Assembly: GCF_047948215.1 (NCBI RefSeq)
Contig: NC_134465.1
Location: 14,360,522-14,424,521, forward strand
Length of the DNA: 64,000 nt
Direction: 5' to 3'
Source: Lycorma delicatula
Lineage: Eukaryota > Arthropoda > Insecta > Hemiptera > Fulgoridae
A program made the position numbers and the translations under genes. Positions 21,736 through 32,582 of this stretch are shown here, in pieces (position 1 is the stretch's first letter; every line of letters begins with the position of its first letter). A model generated the notes under the pieces. It searched no databases. It worked only from the letters and a program-made list of their open reading frames with translations, and was not told where the DNA came from.

Positions 21736-22434
21736 ATGTTCTGTATAAGTACAAATACGTCGTTCTTACACGCTACATTCTTTCCGCCATTGGATTTGTC
21801 TAATAGCGATTAGGAATTGGTGTTGATAAACTTAACCACATACAACTCGATTCCAAATGTCGAAAAGGGAATCAACAACACATTTACTGTTGTACCAAAG
21901 AAACCTCAAAAACCTTTTAAGCTGACACTAGCGACCGGATCGTACGAAGTGGATGATATCGCCAAACGCTTGAGCGATGAACTCAAAGACAAAAGCAAAA
22001 TAGATTTACTTATGCGTCCGAATAACAACACGTTAAAATGCAAACTTAAATGCAGTGCCGCGATTGATTTGACATCAACAGATAGTTTGGCACCGCTGTT
22101 GGGATTCGAGAAAACTAATCTGACGGCGAATATATGGCACGAGTCATCGAAGCCAGTCGCCATTAACAACGTGAACACCGTACGGGTCGAATGCAACCTT
22201 ATACGAGGCTCCTATACGAACGGATCAGAGGGACACGTGTTGCACGAATTCACGCTAAGCGTACCGCCTGGTTTCAAAATAATCGAATCGCCGAAGAATA
22301 TAATCTATCTACCGGTGAATACGAAGAGCTTAGACGATATCACTACAAAGTTTACCGATCAAGACGGAAAAGCGATAAATTTTCGCGGTGAAACCGTTAC
22401 GGTGAGATTGCATTTACAAAGGAAAACGAAGTAA
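21736..22434 (+). pseudogene. Copy 1: penton (minor capsid) protein
   Basis: Identical in layout to 33,622-34,320: ATG at 21,736, one in-frame TAG at about 21,811 (codon 26), then a fully open 205-codon body. Only the single nonsense codon separates it from a whole gene. Confidence 0.8.
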
Positions 22435-22591
22435 AAGGAAAGCCAATAGATGGGGTTAATATAGAATAGCGGTGGTACTAGTAGCGAAACGACGCGCAAA
22501 CCGATCAGTCGACGTGCAAACACCAATGCGTTAACATCGCGTAACGTGTTGTTTCTTCGAAAACTTGGTTTTACATTTTTAGTGAACCGTA

Positions 22592-23834
22592 ATGGCAGCG
22601 ATAGGAGCGAATATGTTGGACGTCGGTGAAAGTGTTTCATTCGACAACACGATCACACAGTTCGAATATCATACCCATCTACCGTACGCTTCGTCGACTT
22701 ACAACAACAACAATGAAATCCGAATTCCGATACACCAACAAGATGTGTACACGTTACCGCATAAAAGCTATTTGATGGTCAAAGGTGCGTTAACTGCTAA
22801 CGCAGGCGATAAAAAGGCAATGGAAACGAGGTTAACAAACAACGCGATACAGTTTCTCTTCGAGGAGATAGGATACGAGATAAACGGCACTGAAATGTGT
22901 CGCGTACAAAAGTTAGGAATAACGACAACGATAAAGAATATTCTTTTGTTGCGTTAAAGCAAAGAAAAATATTTTTGAAAATTTCGGGTGGAAGTTCAAA
23001 GCGTCTGATAAGTTCGATTTGGAAGAAAACACGGGAAGATTTTGCTTTGACGTACCGCTGCGTATGCTGAAGGGTTTCGCCGAAGACTACAAACCCATAA
23101 TATTGAACATCAAAAAAGAATTGGTTTTGCTTAGATCTTCCAGCGACGTGAACGCATTAGTGTCTTCCAAAGAGACGCCTGATTCCAAGTTGAAAGTGAC
23201 TAAGATAGCGTTGAAAATTCCGTATGTTCACGTTACCGATACGATGCGATTGCAATTGTTGAAGGAAGTAGAACGAGATAGACCGTTAGCGATTGCTTTT
23301 CGTACATGGCAAATCCACGAATATCCGGCTCTACCACAAACAAACATACATTCATGGACGGTAAAAGCATGTGCGCAAACGGAGAAACCGAGATACGTGA
23401 TATTCGGTTTACAGACGGATAGAAAGGATAAAGCTCAAAAATCATTGACGCTCTTCGATATGTGCGAGTTTGTAAACGTTCGTCTGTATTTGAATTCGCA
23501 GTACTATCCGTACGACAATCTACAGGGAGATGTGAATATGATGTATGAAATGTTCGCCAGCTTACGGTCCGGTTATTATAACAAACCAGAAGACGAATGT
23601 CCCGCTTACAGTTTGGCGGATTTCAAGACCAGTGTACCGTTAATAGTTATCGACTGTTCCCGTCAGAACGAATCGCTTAAAAAAGGAACAGCAGATGTAC
23701 GTATTGATTTCGATAATAAAAACAATATACCGGCCAACACGACTGCCTACTGTCTCATTATACATTACAGCATCGTCACATACACTCCGCTGACTGGAAT
23801 AGTGAAAAAATTATGTAATGCGGGAGGTATTTAA
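22592..23834 (+). pseudogene. MCP: Copy 1: major capsid protein (double jelly-roll)
   Basis: ATG at 22,592; about 414 codons in three frames, with changes near 22,942 and 22,972 as in the other copies. The product begins MAAIGANMLDVGESV. It lacks the 21-bp internal duplication found in copies 2 and 3. The last codons overlap the start of the truncated membrane-protein gene (23,818). Confidence 0.85.
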
Positions 23835-23922
23835 AATCGATCAATTAGGCCGTGGGGATGGACGGGGAAAGGAAGGTAAAAAGCAAATATTAGCTACGTG
23901 GCGACGGTTTATATTATATTAG
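23818..23922 (+). pseudogene. Copy 1: membrane-protein gene cut at the array junction
   Basis: The first 31 codons match the membrane glycoprotein at 59,453, then the sequence leaves the element at about 23,912 and the frame ends at 23,922. The transmembrane segment and outer domain are lost. Confidence 0.75.
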
Positions 23923-25455
23923 CAGCATTTTATATTAGTAGTACGTGTAGGCAAGAACATGTTGGTTCTGTAACCCATCGGTTCAAATTCGACTTCATAC
24001 ACATATATTTTTTTATGTTTTTTCTTTTAATTTAAATATATTGATTTTAATAATTATTAACCTCTGTAAAAAGTTTTGAATTAAAATGGAAGGTACGTAA
24101 AATTTTATTTCACTAATAACTTCCAATTTTTTTCATACCTTTTTTTATTGTTATTATTTATTGTGTAAAACATTTTTTACAATTAAGGGTTAATAATTAT
24201 TCATGAATGAATATATTTTAATAAAAAAAAGGAAATGAAGTTGCAGTCGAATCAATGTGCCTTCTCCTTGTAAGATCCAAATATTTCATTAATTAAAATT
24301 TTATTTGGCTATAACTCTGGAACCAATGAAAATAGAAACCGCTTATGATATGTCGTTGAAAGCTCTAAATGAGGGCTTATAACTGAAGTTAAAAAAAGTC
24401 CAAAATCTAAATTTTTTTTTATTTTTGGCTTTTTTGGAAACTTTGGTCCAATCAATTGCAGTTAAAAGGGGAGGTGCACAACTACATGTTACAGCAGTCC
24501 TAAATAAAAAATTTCAACATTCTATGGCTAACTGTTTTTGAGTTATGCGAGATATATATGTCACACCGAAACTAGTCAAAATGGATTTAGGGATTTTTAA
24601 AATGGATATTTCTGTTGAAATCTGAAAACCTACATTTTTTATGACATAACACTTCCTTTATTTTGAACAAGGAAATAAAACTATCACTGTCTCAAATCAA
24701 ACTTTCACTAATTTTTATCTTTTGTCCGTTCATTCATTTGTGAGTGTGGGTTGGTCCGGCTCTTACTGCTTGTAAAAAAATGATACTCATCTCTTTCAGA
24801 TATTAGGTACTACTATTTTTCCATTCGATTCTTGTAAAACTGGAATAATCAGCTCAATCTTAGATGGGATTGAAGTTCACAAAAACATTACCAAATGAAG
24901 TATATGCCCTATTTTCACTTTCTTGGGTCTATGACCTTTCTTCACTTTTCTTGGGGTTTTTCCAAGGAAAAGATTTGACAGGATGCCCATTAATTATATA
25001 CTTTGTATTAAAGGAAAAGAAAAATTTTAAATCTTAATACTTATTTTTAATTAAAAAAAAGGTTTTTTAATTTCTGCTGTACTTTGAGTAGTCACCAGAG
25101 GAAGAATGGTATTTTGTATTTCTCTATGGCCTATAAAATGCATATAGATGGCCTTAACTAGGTACCCTTTTAATTACCGAAAAGTTAAAAATGTCTTTTG
25201 CAATAAATATTATGCCGTTTGCAACGCCAATTACTTCATTAAGCCATGCATACTAACTGCATTTGGTGGTTAATCCAAACTGGTAAATTTTATATATATT
25301 TTGAATAGTACGGAAATAGAGGTACGGTCGCCATCTGTGACGTCATTGACACACACACACGCGCTCGCGCGCACGAATAAAAAACAATTTTTTAGAGGTA
25401 CCTCGAGGATGATCCTGGTCGTCCAGGCGACGGCCTCGGGAGGCGTGACCAGGCG
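23912..25455. repeat. Junction spacer 1, AT-rich, unrelated to the Polinton
   Basis: A 1,544-bp block between copies 1 and 2, repeated nearly unchanged at 35,819 and 47,725. It contains no gene that I can support. It has a CA/CG microsatellite (about 25,349-25,374), a palindromic tgacgtca (about 25,337) and, at its end, a GC-rich hairpin (25,414-25,453). Its origin could be host DNA captured in the first duplication or another repeat family; I do not recognise it. Confidence 0.85.
25414..25453. repeat. GC-rich hairpin at the duplication breakpoint
   Basis: Outer arms CCTGGTC (25,414-25,420) and GACCAGG (25,447-25,453) enclose an inner stem GCCTC/GAGGC (25,433-25,444). It ends 2 nt before the first Polinton base of copy 2 (25,456). 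The same structure precedes copies 3 and 4. Confidence 0.7.
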
Positions 25456-28112
25456 TTTCAGTTCATCAGACCCACTTGTCGCTACACAAAAGGGACTACT
25501 CGTCCACACTACGCGTTCCGTATGCGGTGTATGCAGACTTTGAATCAATTGTATATCCGATGGACACTGCTACTCCTAAACCCAACACTAGTTTTACAGA
25601 TAAGGTAGCCCATCATCTTCCGTCCGGGTCCGCCTATGTAATCGTCGACGAGGATGGGCAGATTTTTGAAGGTCCTGTAGTCTACCGCGCGAGAACCGAT
25701 GGTAAAAATATCGTTGAAAATATGCTGGATGAATTGCTCGGTCACGCCGATAGATTGTACAAAATTATGTTTACCGAAAAACCGATGGTGATGACTCCCG
25801 AAGACACTGAAACATTTCAAAGGGCTACCGAGTGTTTTCTTTGTCATTTGAGTTGAACGACGATCGTGTACGTCATCACTCACATACCACAGGAAGGTTT
25901 CTTGGTGCATGTCATAACGAGTGCAATTTAAATTGTAAACGCACCGAGCATATTCCGGTATTTTTTCATAACCTCCGCGGTTACGATAGCCATCATATAG
26001 TTCATGTTTTGGGAAAATATAAGGACGATGTAAAAATAAACTATATCGCTAACACGTCCGAGCGATTAGTCACTATCCGTCGGTCCGTTGAGGTTCTTGG
26101 ACTCTTTACAATTTCTTTCGTCGTCTCCCGAAAAACTTGTGGAAAATCTAGTAAAAGATTGTCAGGACAAAGACACCGTATTTAAACGTCTCACGAACTG
26201 TTACCCGCTACCCGAGAAAAGAGATTGTTTAATCCGTAAAGGCGTTTACCCGTACGAGTACATGACCCATATAAACAAGTTTTTCGAAACCCAACTTCCA
26301 CTGCAGATGGCATTCTATAGTACGCTAAGAAGAGAGAACATAACGGACGATGATTACGTCCACGCTCAAAACGTGTGGGAAACGTTTAACTGCAATACGT
26401 TAGGCGATTACCACGATCTTTATCTTCTTAGTGACGTATTATTGTTGGCAGACGTCTTTGAAAATTTCCGAAGTACGTCTATGCAATATTACGGTTTGGA
26501 CCCCTGTCACTTTTACTCCACCCCCCATTTCACGTAGAATGCCATATTAAAATTTACCCGACAAAAATTGGAACTGTAGACCGGAATAGATATGCATCTG
26601 TTTGTTGAAGAAGGTACACGAGGCGGTGTAGCCATGATTTCAAACAGGTACGCTAAGGCGAACAATCCCAACATTCCAGATCAGTATGACCCATCCGAAC
26701 CCACATCCTGCGTTCAATATTACGATTGCAACAACCTTTACGGAACAGCCATGGTTGAGCCCCTACCACACGCTAATTTTAGGTGGTTGAGTACTGAAGA
26801 GATTGACAATCTCGATATTAACAGCGTTGACGATCGTGGTAAAAAGGGTTACATCTTGGAAGTGGATCTTGAGTATCCGAAAGAATTGCACGATCGTCAC
26901 AAGGATTACCCTCTCGCACCAGAACGATTAATACCAACCGATGATATGTTGTCCCCGTATTTGAAGGACATAAAGAGATGTCCCGTAAAGAAATTAATGA
27001 CAAGATTGTACGACAAACAAAAATACGTTTTACATTAAAGAAACCTAAAGTTGTATACACGACTAGGACTGAAAGTGAAAAACGTTCACAGAGTTCTGGA
27101 ATTCTCCCAATCGCCCTGGTTGAAACCGTACGTCGATTTCAATACTGAAAAACGTGCACAAGCACGAAACAGTTTTGAAAAATAATTTTTTAAGTTGATG
27201 AAAAACGCGGTGTACGGCAAGTCCTTGGAAAACGTACGAAACAGAATAGACTTCCAACTGGTCACTAACAAACGTAAACTGGATAAGGTGATTGCAAAAC
27301 CGAGAGTTAAGTTACATCTAGTTAACAAGGATGTCGTCGGGGTAAGTCTGAAGAAAACTGAGATATTCCTCAATCGTCCGATCTTCATCGGATTTACCGT
27401 ATTGGACATTAGCAAAATGATCATGCAAAATTCCACTATGACTACATGGTGGAAAAGTACGGTCATAATATAAATCTTCTAATGACCGATACGGACAGTC
27501 TGATGTATCATATCGTGACCGATAACGTTTACAACGATATTCTTCACGATATCGATCGGTTCGATACTTCAGATTACCCTCACGATCACGCATGTTTTAG
27601 TAATACTAATAAGAAACGACTTGGTAAATTCAGACAAAATGAATGGAAAAGCTATTCGTGAATTTGTCGGTCTTCGTGCAAAGATGTATAGCATTCTCGA
27701 CTTTAAAAAGAAAGAGAAGAATGTAGAAAAGGGTATTCCTAGAGTATTCATTGCAAAGAATCTTAGACACGATCTGTACAAAAAAAGTCTTTGTAATGAT
27801 TCCGTTACGTACACAAGCGCGTACGGAATCATAAGCACTTTACACAATATATTTTCTATTGACAAGTCAAAGAAATCACTTTCGCCTTACGACGATAAAC
27901 GGTACATATTAGAAAACAAAATCAACACAGTTCTATACGGACATTACAGTAGAAACAAAAAGAAAAGTAAAATCCCACCCAATAATGACGACAACACTCC
28001 GAAAAAGAGACCAAGAACCGTAAACGAAGTGCTCATAGCCCACTGTCATGACTATTGTAGTCCAAGAACCGTAAACGAAACCGTAGTAGCTCAGGGCCAT
28101 GACTATTGTTAA
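25456..28112 (+). pseudogene. POLB: Copy 2: DNA polymerase B, N-terminally truncated and broken
   Basis: Begins at the array junction and so lacks about 240 N-terminal codons. Exonuclease motifs: YADFES (25,530-25,547), FHNLRGYD (about 25,965) and YHDLYLLSD (about 26,410). Polymerase motifs: DCNNLYG (26,724-26,744), KNAVYGKS (27,201-27,224) and TDTDS (27,485-27,499). In-frame stops stand at 26,535, 26,577, 27,036 and 27,183; the frame changes near 25,840, 26,105, 27,430 and 27,612. A TAG replaces the Trp usually found after the PHFT block. The 3' end carries a 51-bp tandem duplication that changes the C-terminus relative to copy 1. Confidence 0.88.
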
Positions 28113-28921
28113 TTTTTTTATCATGCGGATATATATTGCCTTTCTTTTATTTATAATAAAACCATTATGTAATAAATTATTGAAATAAAGTATATATCTA
28201 ATAATATAAATGACTATTTTTTTAAAAGCGATCCTTAATCACAATTAAGTCTTGAAAGGCGCTCATCAACTCTATCTCATGCTGTACTGTATAATATGCC
28301 ATTGTGAACACTTCTTCAATACGTAATGTTGACATGTAAAATGTTGAAGTCAGAATGATACTTATATATATACAAAAAGAAATATTAAGTAAACTGCAAT
28401 CTTATCAATTTAGTTTATGTACTGTTTTTAATTGCAGTGTCAGCGATAACAAGTACGCGGTTACAAATTAATTTTATTAAAATACAATTTTAACTGCAGT
28501 ATGAGCGATAACAACAATGCGGTTTTGATAAAACTTCTTATAACAAATAAATGTAATTATTATCATCAAGTGAGAGAGAGAGAGAGAGAGAGAGAGACAT
28601 ACTGCATTTCATAATAAAGAAATAATTATTGCACATAATAAAAAAATTATTAAAATAAACTAAATTTAAAGAAATAATTATTAAATAAATTAAATTTTAT
28701 ACAACTTATCAGCGGAAGTTGCATTTAGATAAAAATAATTGGAAAATAAAACAGTTTGCATACGATAATTTAATCGCGGTTAGTCAACTCTTTGTATAAA
28801 CTTTATTTTCGGAACTTGCATTCAGATAAAAAATAATTGGAAAATAAAACAAGTTAATTTTTTAAGAGATAAAAAAAATTATTCGAAACTTTATTCATTC
28901 TTGCGTTAACACTCAATCATA
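28113..28921. other. Copy 2: AT-rich spacer between POLB and INT
   Basis: No gene seen. About 790 bp of it (28,031-28,822 including the POLB tail) is absent from copy 1. It holds two related units, gcagtgtcagcgataacaag near 28,434 and a variant near 28,496, a (GA)13 run (28,572-28,597), and a repeated gatAAAAATAATTGGAAAAT near 28,730 and 28,830. The repeat pair next to the edge may explain how the block was gained or lost. Confidence 0.55.
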
Positions 28922-29190
28922 ATGGAACGTTCTTTTTATGATAGAGTACATACATTTTACAGGGTTATTAGAAACGGACACAAAAAGATATATACACCGT
29001 TATGGCCGTATATGGCCAATCCGTTACTTTCCCCTTGATCTTAGCTATGCATAGGTTCAGGTACGAGGGTATTCATGATATGGTCAGATGTGACAATGGT
29101 CACATCTGACAAGAGACAGACAATCCATATGTGGAACATACAAGCGGCGTATGCCGTATTGTACGTTTTTCGGGTAACCGTTGAAAATGT
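28922..29190 (+). pseudogene. Copy 2: small unknown gene between POLB and INT
   Basis: The ATG at 28,922 starts MERSFYDRVHTFYRV; it closes near 29,036 and continues in another frame (LILAMHRFRYEG, then a TGA inside the 12-bp inverted repeat at 29,091-29,118). Differences from copy 1 are mostly single substitutions. Family unknown; whether it was ever coding is uncertain. Confidence 0.3.
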
Positions 29191-29261
29191 AAAACGGCTC
29201 TTTTCAGGGGCACCCTAAACCCCCCGAATCGATCACACATTAAATCTTTATAACCGATCTA

Positions 29262-29340
29262 CACATGTGTAGATCGATTAATGATTTATCATTGTTATCG
29301 ATACGGCCGGTGCCAAGGCCGGGATATAAGAGCGGTGAGG
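29262..29340 (+). promoter_or_regulatory. INT: Copy 2: putative integrase promoter
   Basis: A 22-base palindrome cgatctacacatgtgtagatcg (about 29,262-29,283) is followed by gatataag (29,323-29,330), a TATA-like box about 92 nt upstream of the integrase ATG (29,422). The same arrangement is seen at about 41,168-41,246 and 53,065-53,145, and is missing from copy 1. Confidence 0.4.
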
Positions 29341-29421
29341 CGGGTAAAAAAACAATAAAGAAATAAAGATCCTTTTTCTTCCTATTCCTATCCAAACACA
29401 CGAAATACGGTCAGTACAACA

Positions 29422-29940
29422 ATGAACGTCAAGGCGTCAATAGCTAAAGAGCTTCACTGACAGGCTCGACGAAACTATCCTACAAGACGTGTCGAACTGA
29501 TGAATATTTCTGATCTTTTCCAAGCTGACCTTGTAGAAATGGGACCGTACGCTAGATCAAACAAAGGCTATCGATACATATTAACGATGATAAATTGTTT
29601 TTCTAAACTAGCATTCGCCGTACCGGTTAAAACTAAAACCGTTACGGAGATCGCTAAAGCCCTCAAACCTATTTTGGATAAACACAAGATGCGGCATTTT
29701 CAAACCGATTTGGCTAAAGAGTTCTACAGTCCGACGGTTAAACGACTATTACATTCGTACAATATAAATCCACTATTCCACACATTCGGATAAAAAAGCG
29801 TCGACGGTCGAGCGATTTAATCGAACACTGAAAACGATGATGTGGAGAAAATTTACCGAACAAGGAACCTACAAGTGGTTAGAATTACAACCGAAATTGA
29901 TAGCAAAATACAACAACACCAGTCATCGCTATCGTCAATA
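29422..29940 (+). pseudogene. INT: Copy 2: retroviral-type (DDE) integrase
   Basis: The enzyme that would insert the element into host DNA. ATG at 29,422; an in-frame TGA at 29,458 after 12 codons; then a 97-codon open block with DLFQADLVEM (first Asp), NKGYRYILT and QTDLAKEFYS (second Asp). The third catalytic residue, in ASTVERFNRTLK, follows in a different frame (about 29,800), so there is a frameshift near 29,790. The N-terminal zinc region and the usual C-terminal chromodomain are not recognisable, so the gene is also short for its family. Confidence 0.85.
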
Positions 29941-30302
29941 GCTATCTGTTGCATTTACATTCGGAAGGTGACCGTCATCCGATCAGACGACTTTTCACAC
30001 GGTACTTGACAAAGGTCCCGCCATCCCTCAACAGTTGTGGATATCCCGCTGTGGGTTGGAAATGTAAAAAGGGCTGTTGTCTTTAAAGACACAAGCACAA
30101 AACTGATGATACCGTCTATCGATCAGGGTGTGACGCAATATTACCGCGAATTGTGCAATACCAATCACCGTCCGACGAGAACGAATGTTTTGTTAATCGA
30201 TGTTATACGTTTCCTACGCAGAACCAAACAACACGCAGTGTTCTTTAGATCGGTGGAACTAGGATCGTGATGTGATTGACTGTTTTCCGATCATTCGTAA
30301 AC
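29941..30302 (+). other. Copy 2: interval after INT
   Basis: Contains possible remains of the integrase C-terminus and a 77-codon open frame without a proper ATG (30,037-30,270), which reaches into gggctgttgtctttaaagac, the half-palindrome used by the copy 1 inversion. I see no family match. The equivalent intervals are about 41,847-42,208 and 53,748-54,114. Confidence 0.35.
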
Positions 30303-31264
30303 ATGTCGAACAAGAACGAGGTCGATATGCCATCGTTGTCGTTATTGTCGTCGTTGTCGCAATGGAAATCGATGGAATACGAGATTCGATTAAACGAAAA
30401 CATCGCGCTATTACACAAGGAATAACGGAATCGGAACAAATTATGGAAAAGCAGTTTAATCCTATTGTCGAACCGCTCCGAGAACTTAATCTTTCGTTTA
30501 AACAAAAGTACGATGTTAAAAAAGTAAAGAATGCAAAGGGAGTGGGTGAAAAGGAGGAGGAGGTGGAAGAGACACCGACGGTTATGAGAAGACTCTTTAA
30601 AACACCGCCGTCGGAAAAACAGTTCGTCAAACCTGTAGACCCGTCGACACCGAAAACGTTGAGCGATCGTGCAAAACATTTCCTGGATCTGGCAAAACGG
30701 ATAAAGGTAAAAAAATAGACAACGTCCACGGAGTGAAAAACATTGACGATCAATGGACGATCGGAACAAAACCACTCCAGTTCAAAGGAAATAAAATAGT
30801 TAACAACAAGACGTATAGTGGTTCCAAAGGTCTATAACAATTGATTTTTTTTAACGAACCTGTAGATTATACAACCAAAGATTTAAATAATTATAAGAAA
30901 ATATTAGAAATTACTGAGGCGCATAAAAGTCAAAATACCGGTCGCATAATTTCCAGTCGATCGTTAAAGTACAAGAATATTATCAAAAGACTGTTTTCCT
31001 CGAACGCATCTTTTGTCGGAAAGCGGTAATGACGACGAAAGTCCAATAACCGGATCGGGTCTGTTGATGAGAGCGAAGAAAACGGTTAGACGGGGTTACG
31101 TTTACTGGGACGACCCGAATGAACTGTGCGATAGACTGCGACTTTTATTGGCTTTGAAACGTGCGGGTCATACCGGTCAGAAGAACGAAATAGTTTCGAT
31201 CATAGAAGAACTGCAAGAAGGCGGATACATAAAGGAGGGTAGTACAGGGAACTTTTTATTTTAA
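30303..31264 (+). pseudogene. Copy 2: Polinton-associated conserved protein (DUF8207-like)
   Basis: Resembles a protein family common next to Polinton genes in arthropods: an N-terminal basic segment (RDSIKRKHRA, KQFNPIVEPLREL), a middle block (HGVKNIDDQW, KTYSGSKGL, DLNNYKKILE) and a C-terminal block (YVYWDDPNELCDRLRLL, NEIVSIIEEL). Function unknown. The ATG at 30,303 opens only 40 codons; the body is in another frame, possibly from ATG 30,362. A stop at 30,716 directly follows seven A and the next block is in the -1 frame; a TAA at about 30,835 and a frame change near 31,020 follow. The family name is from memory and moderately sure. Confidence 0.6.
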
Positions 31265-31275
31265 ACAGTCTGAAG

Positions 31276-32542
31276 ATGAGTATCGACAACTTCGGACGTT
31301 CTCGCGTTGGGAGTGCAACCACCAAACCACCACCAACTCGGATTGAAAAAACCGCCGATTGTCGTTTGAAAAATTTTTTTGATTTCGATATCAAAAAAAG
31401 ACGTTTGTGCAACGCCGGATCGCATGTTGAAGATGATGATGGTACAACAATTGGTCACGTTAAGAAAATGTTCGTAAAGCAAAGCGAATTGAATAATAAA
31501 TACTTACCGACGGTTTGACCGATGGACAACAACGCACTCTCCTTTTCAAAGAGGCGATTGTGCGATATCGCCGATCCAATTGAAAAAACAGACGTCGTAA
31601 CTGTCGACTATTTACGGAAAAAACTTTTCGATAAAAATGAGACAATTAACGCGAGAGGGTGCGTTATCGCAAATGCTGGTGCACCAAGTAATAGCAAGGA
31701 TCTCACTACAAAGTCATACGTAGACAAAGTGACAAATGGGATTTTAACGATTAAAAACGGAATTGTGGATATCCATAAAAGTGTTATAACAAACGCCATG
31801 TCGCCTCAACAGTTGACCGACCTCGCGACCAAATGATATGTCGATATAATGAGGGATGAATTGAAGGAAGAGTACGTAATGCATAGCGATCTAAATCATA
31901 TGTATTCTTAGCGAAGATTTTTAAAGATGATGACAACGCAGTCAATTATCAAAATAAGCTAATATGTAGAGTCGGTGATCCTGTCGAAAAGACGGACGTC
32001 GTTACTGTCAACTATTTACAAAAAAAAATTTTTCGATGAAAAGCAAATAATCGACGCTAGAGAATCTGTTATCACTATCGCTGGCATGCCTAAAAGTAGC
32101 AACGATCTCGCTACAAATTCCTACGTGGACGATATGCAATTATATATACAAAAATTACTTATTACGACTAAGGGTTATATCGATGACACACTATTTAAGT
32201 TTTACAAATTTCTATTTGTAAACTACTATTTGTTCTATAAACATTAAGGACAACGCTAACAGAAACTTAAATCAAAAATCGCTTATGCGTATATTAACCG
32301 CTGACAACATCACCAAAGCGATTCTGCAAACACAGATCTAAATAGTAGATGCAAAGGAGAACGATGATGCGACAAAAAATATGGTGCGTCCTCCGATCGC
32401 TGATAAGACAATGAAGAATGAGGATGTGAATAAAAATATGATACGTCCCCCGGTCTCGGATTCAAAAACAGATAAGATGACAACGAAAGAGGATGATGTG
32501 AATAAGAATATGGTACGATTGCCGAACACGGATCCAATGTAA
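31276..32542 (+). pseudogene. Copy 2: fibre-like protein with shaft repeats
   Basis: ATG at 31,276, 11 nt after the previous gene. Repeats of two alternating kinds are visible: RRLC-x-DPxEKTDVVTVxYLxKK (about 31,390, 31,548, 31,965) and the NAGxPxxSxDLxTxSYVDxx kind (about 31,668, 31,800, 32,080). These resemble the shaft repeats of phage tail fibres ending in YVD. A C-terminal part has three NKNMxRxP repeats (about 32,378-32,530). By position and repeats it may form a trimeric spike on the particle (inference). Stops at 31,516, 31,834 and about 31,909 and frame changes near 31,909, 32,033 and 32,247-32,340 break it. Confidence 0.6.
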
Positions 32543-32582
32543 GATGGTAGAATGTCGTAAATAAGTTCATTGTCTATCCGAC

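Noticed and set aside
23925..24000. tRNA-like B box (ggttcaaattc) at the spacer start, suggesting a SINE
   Set aside because: One mismatch to the consensus, no A box at the right distance and no tRNA fold around it.
25270..25548. Antisense frame across the spacer-PolB junction, repeated in three copies
   Set aside because: It spans an artificial junction and overlaps a real PolB segment; repetition only reflects the array.
30245..30775. Long antisense frames (164-176 codons) opposite the Polinton-associated gene
   Set aside because: Ser/Phe/Arg-rich composition and exact overlap with a conserved plus-strand protein mark them as shadows; equivalents at 42,151 and 54,057 follow.
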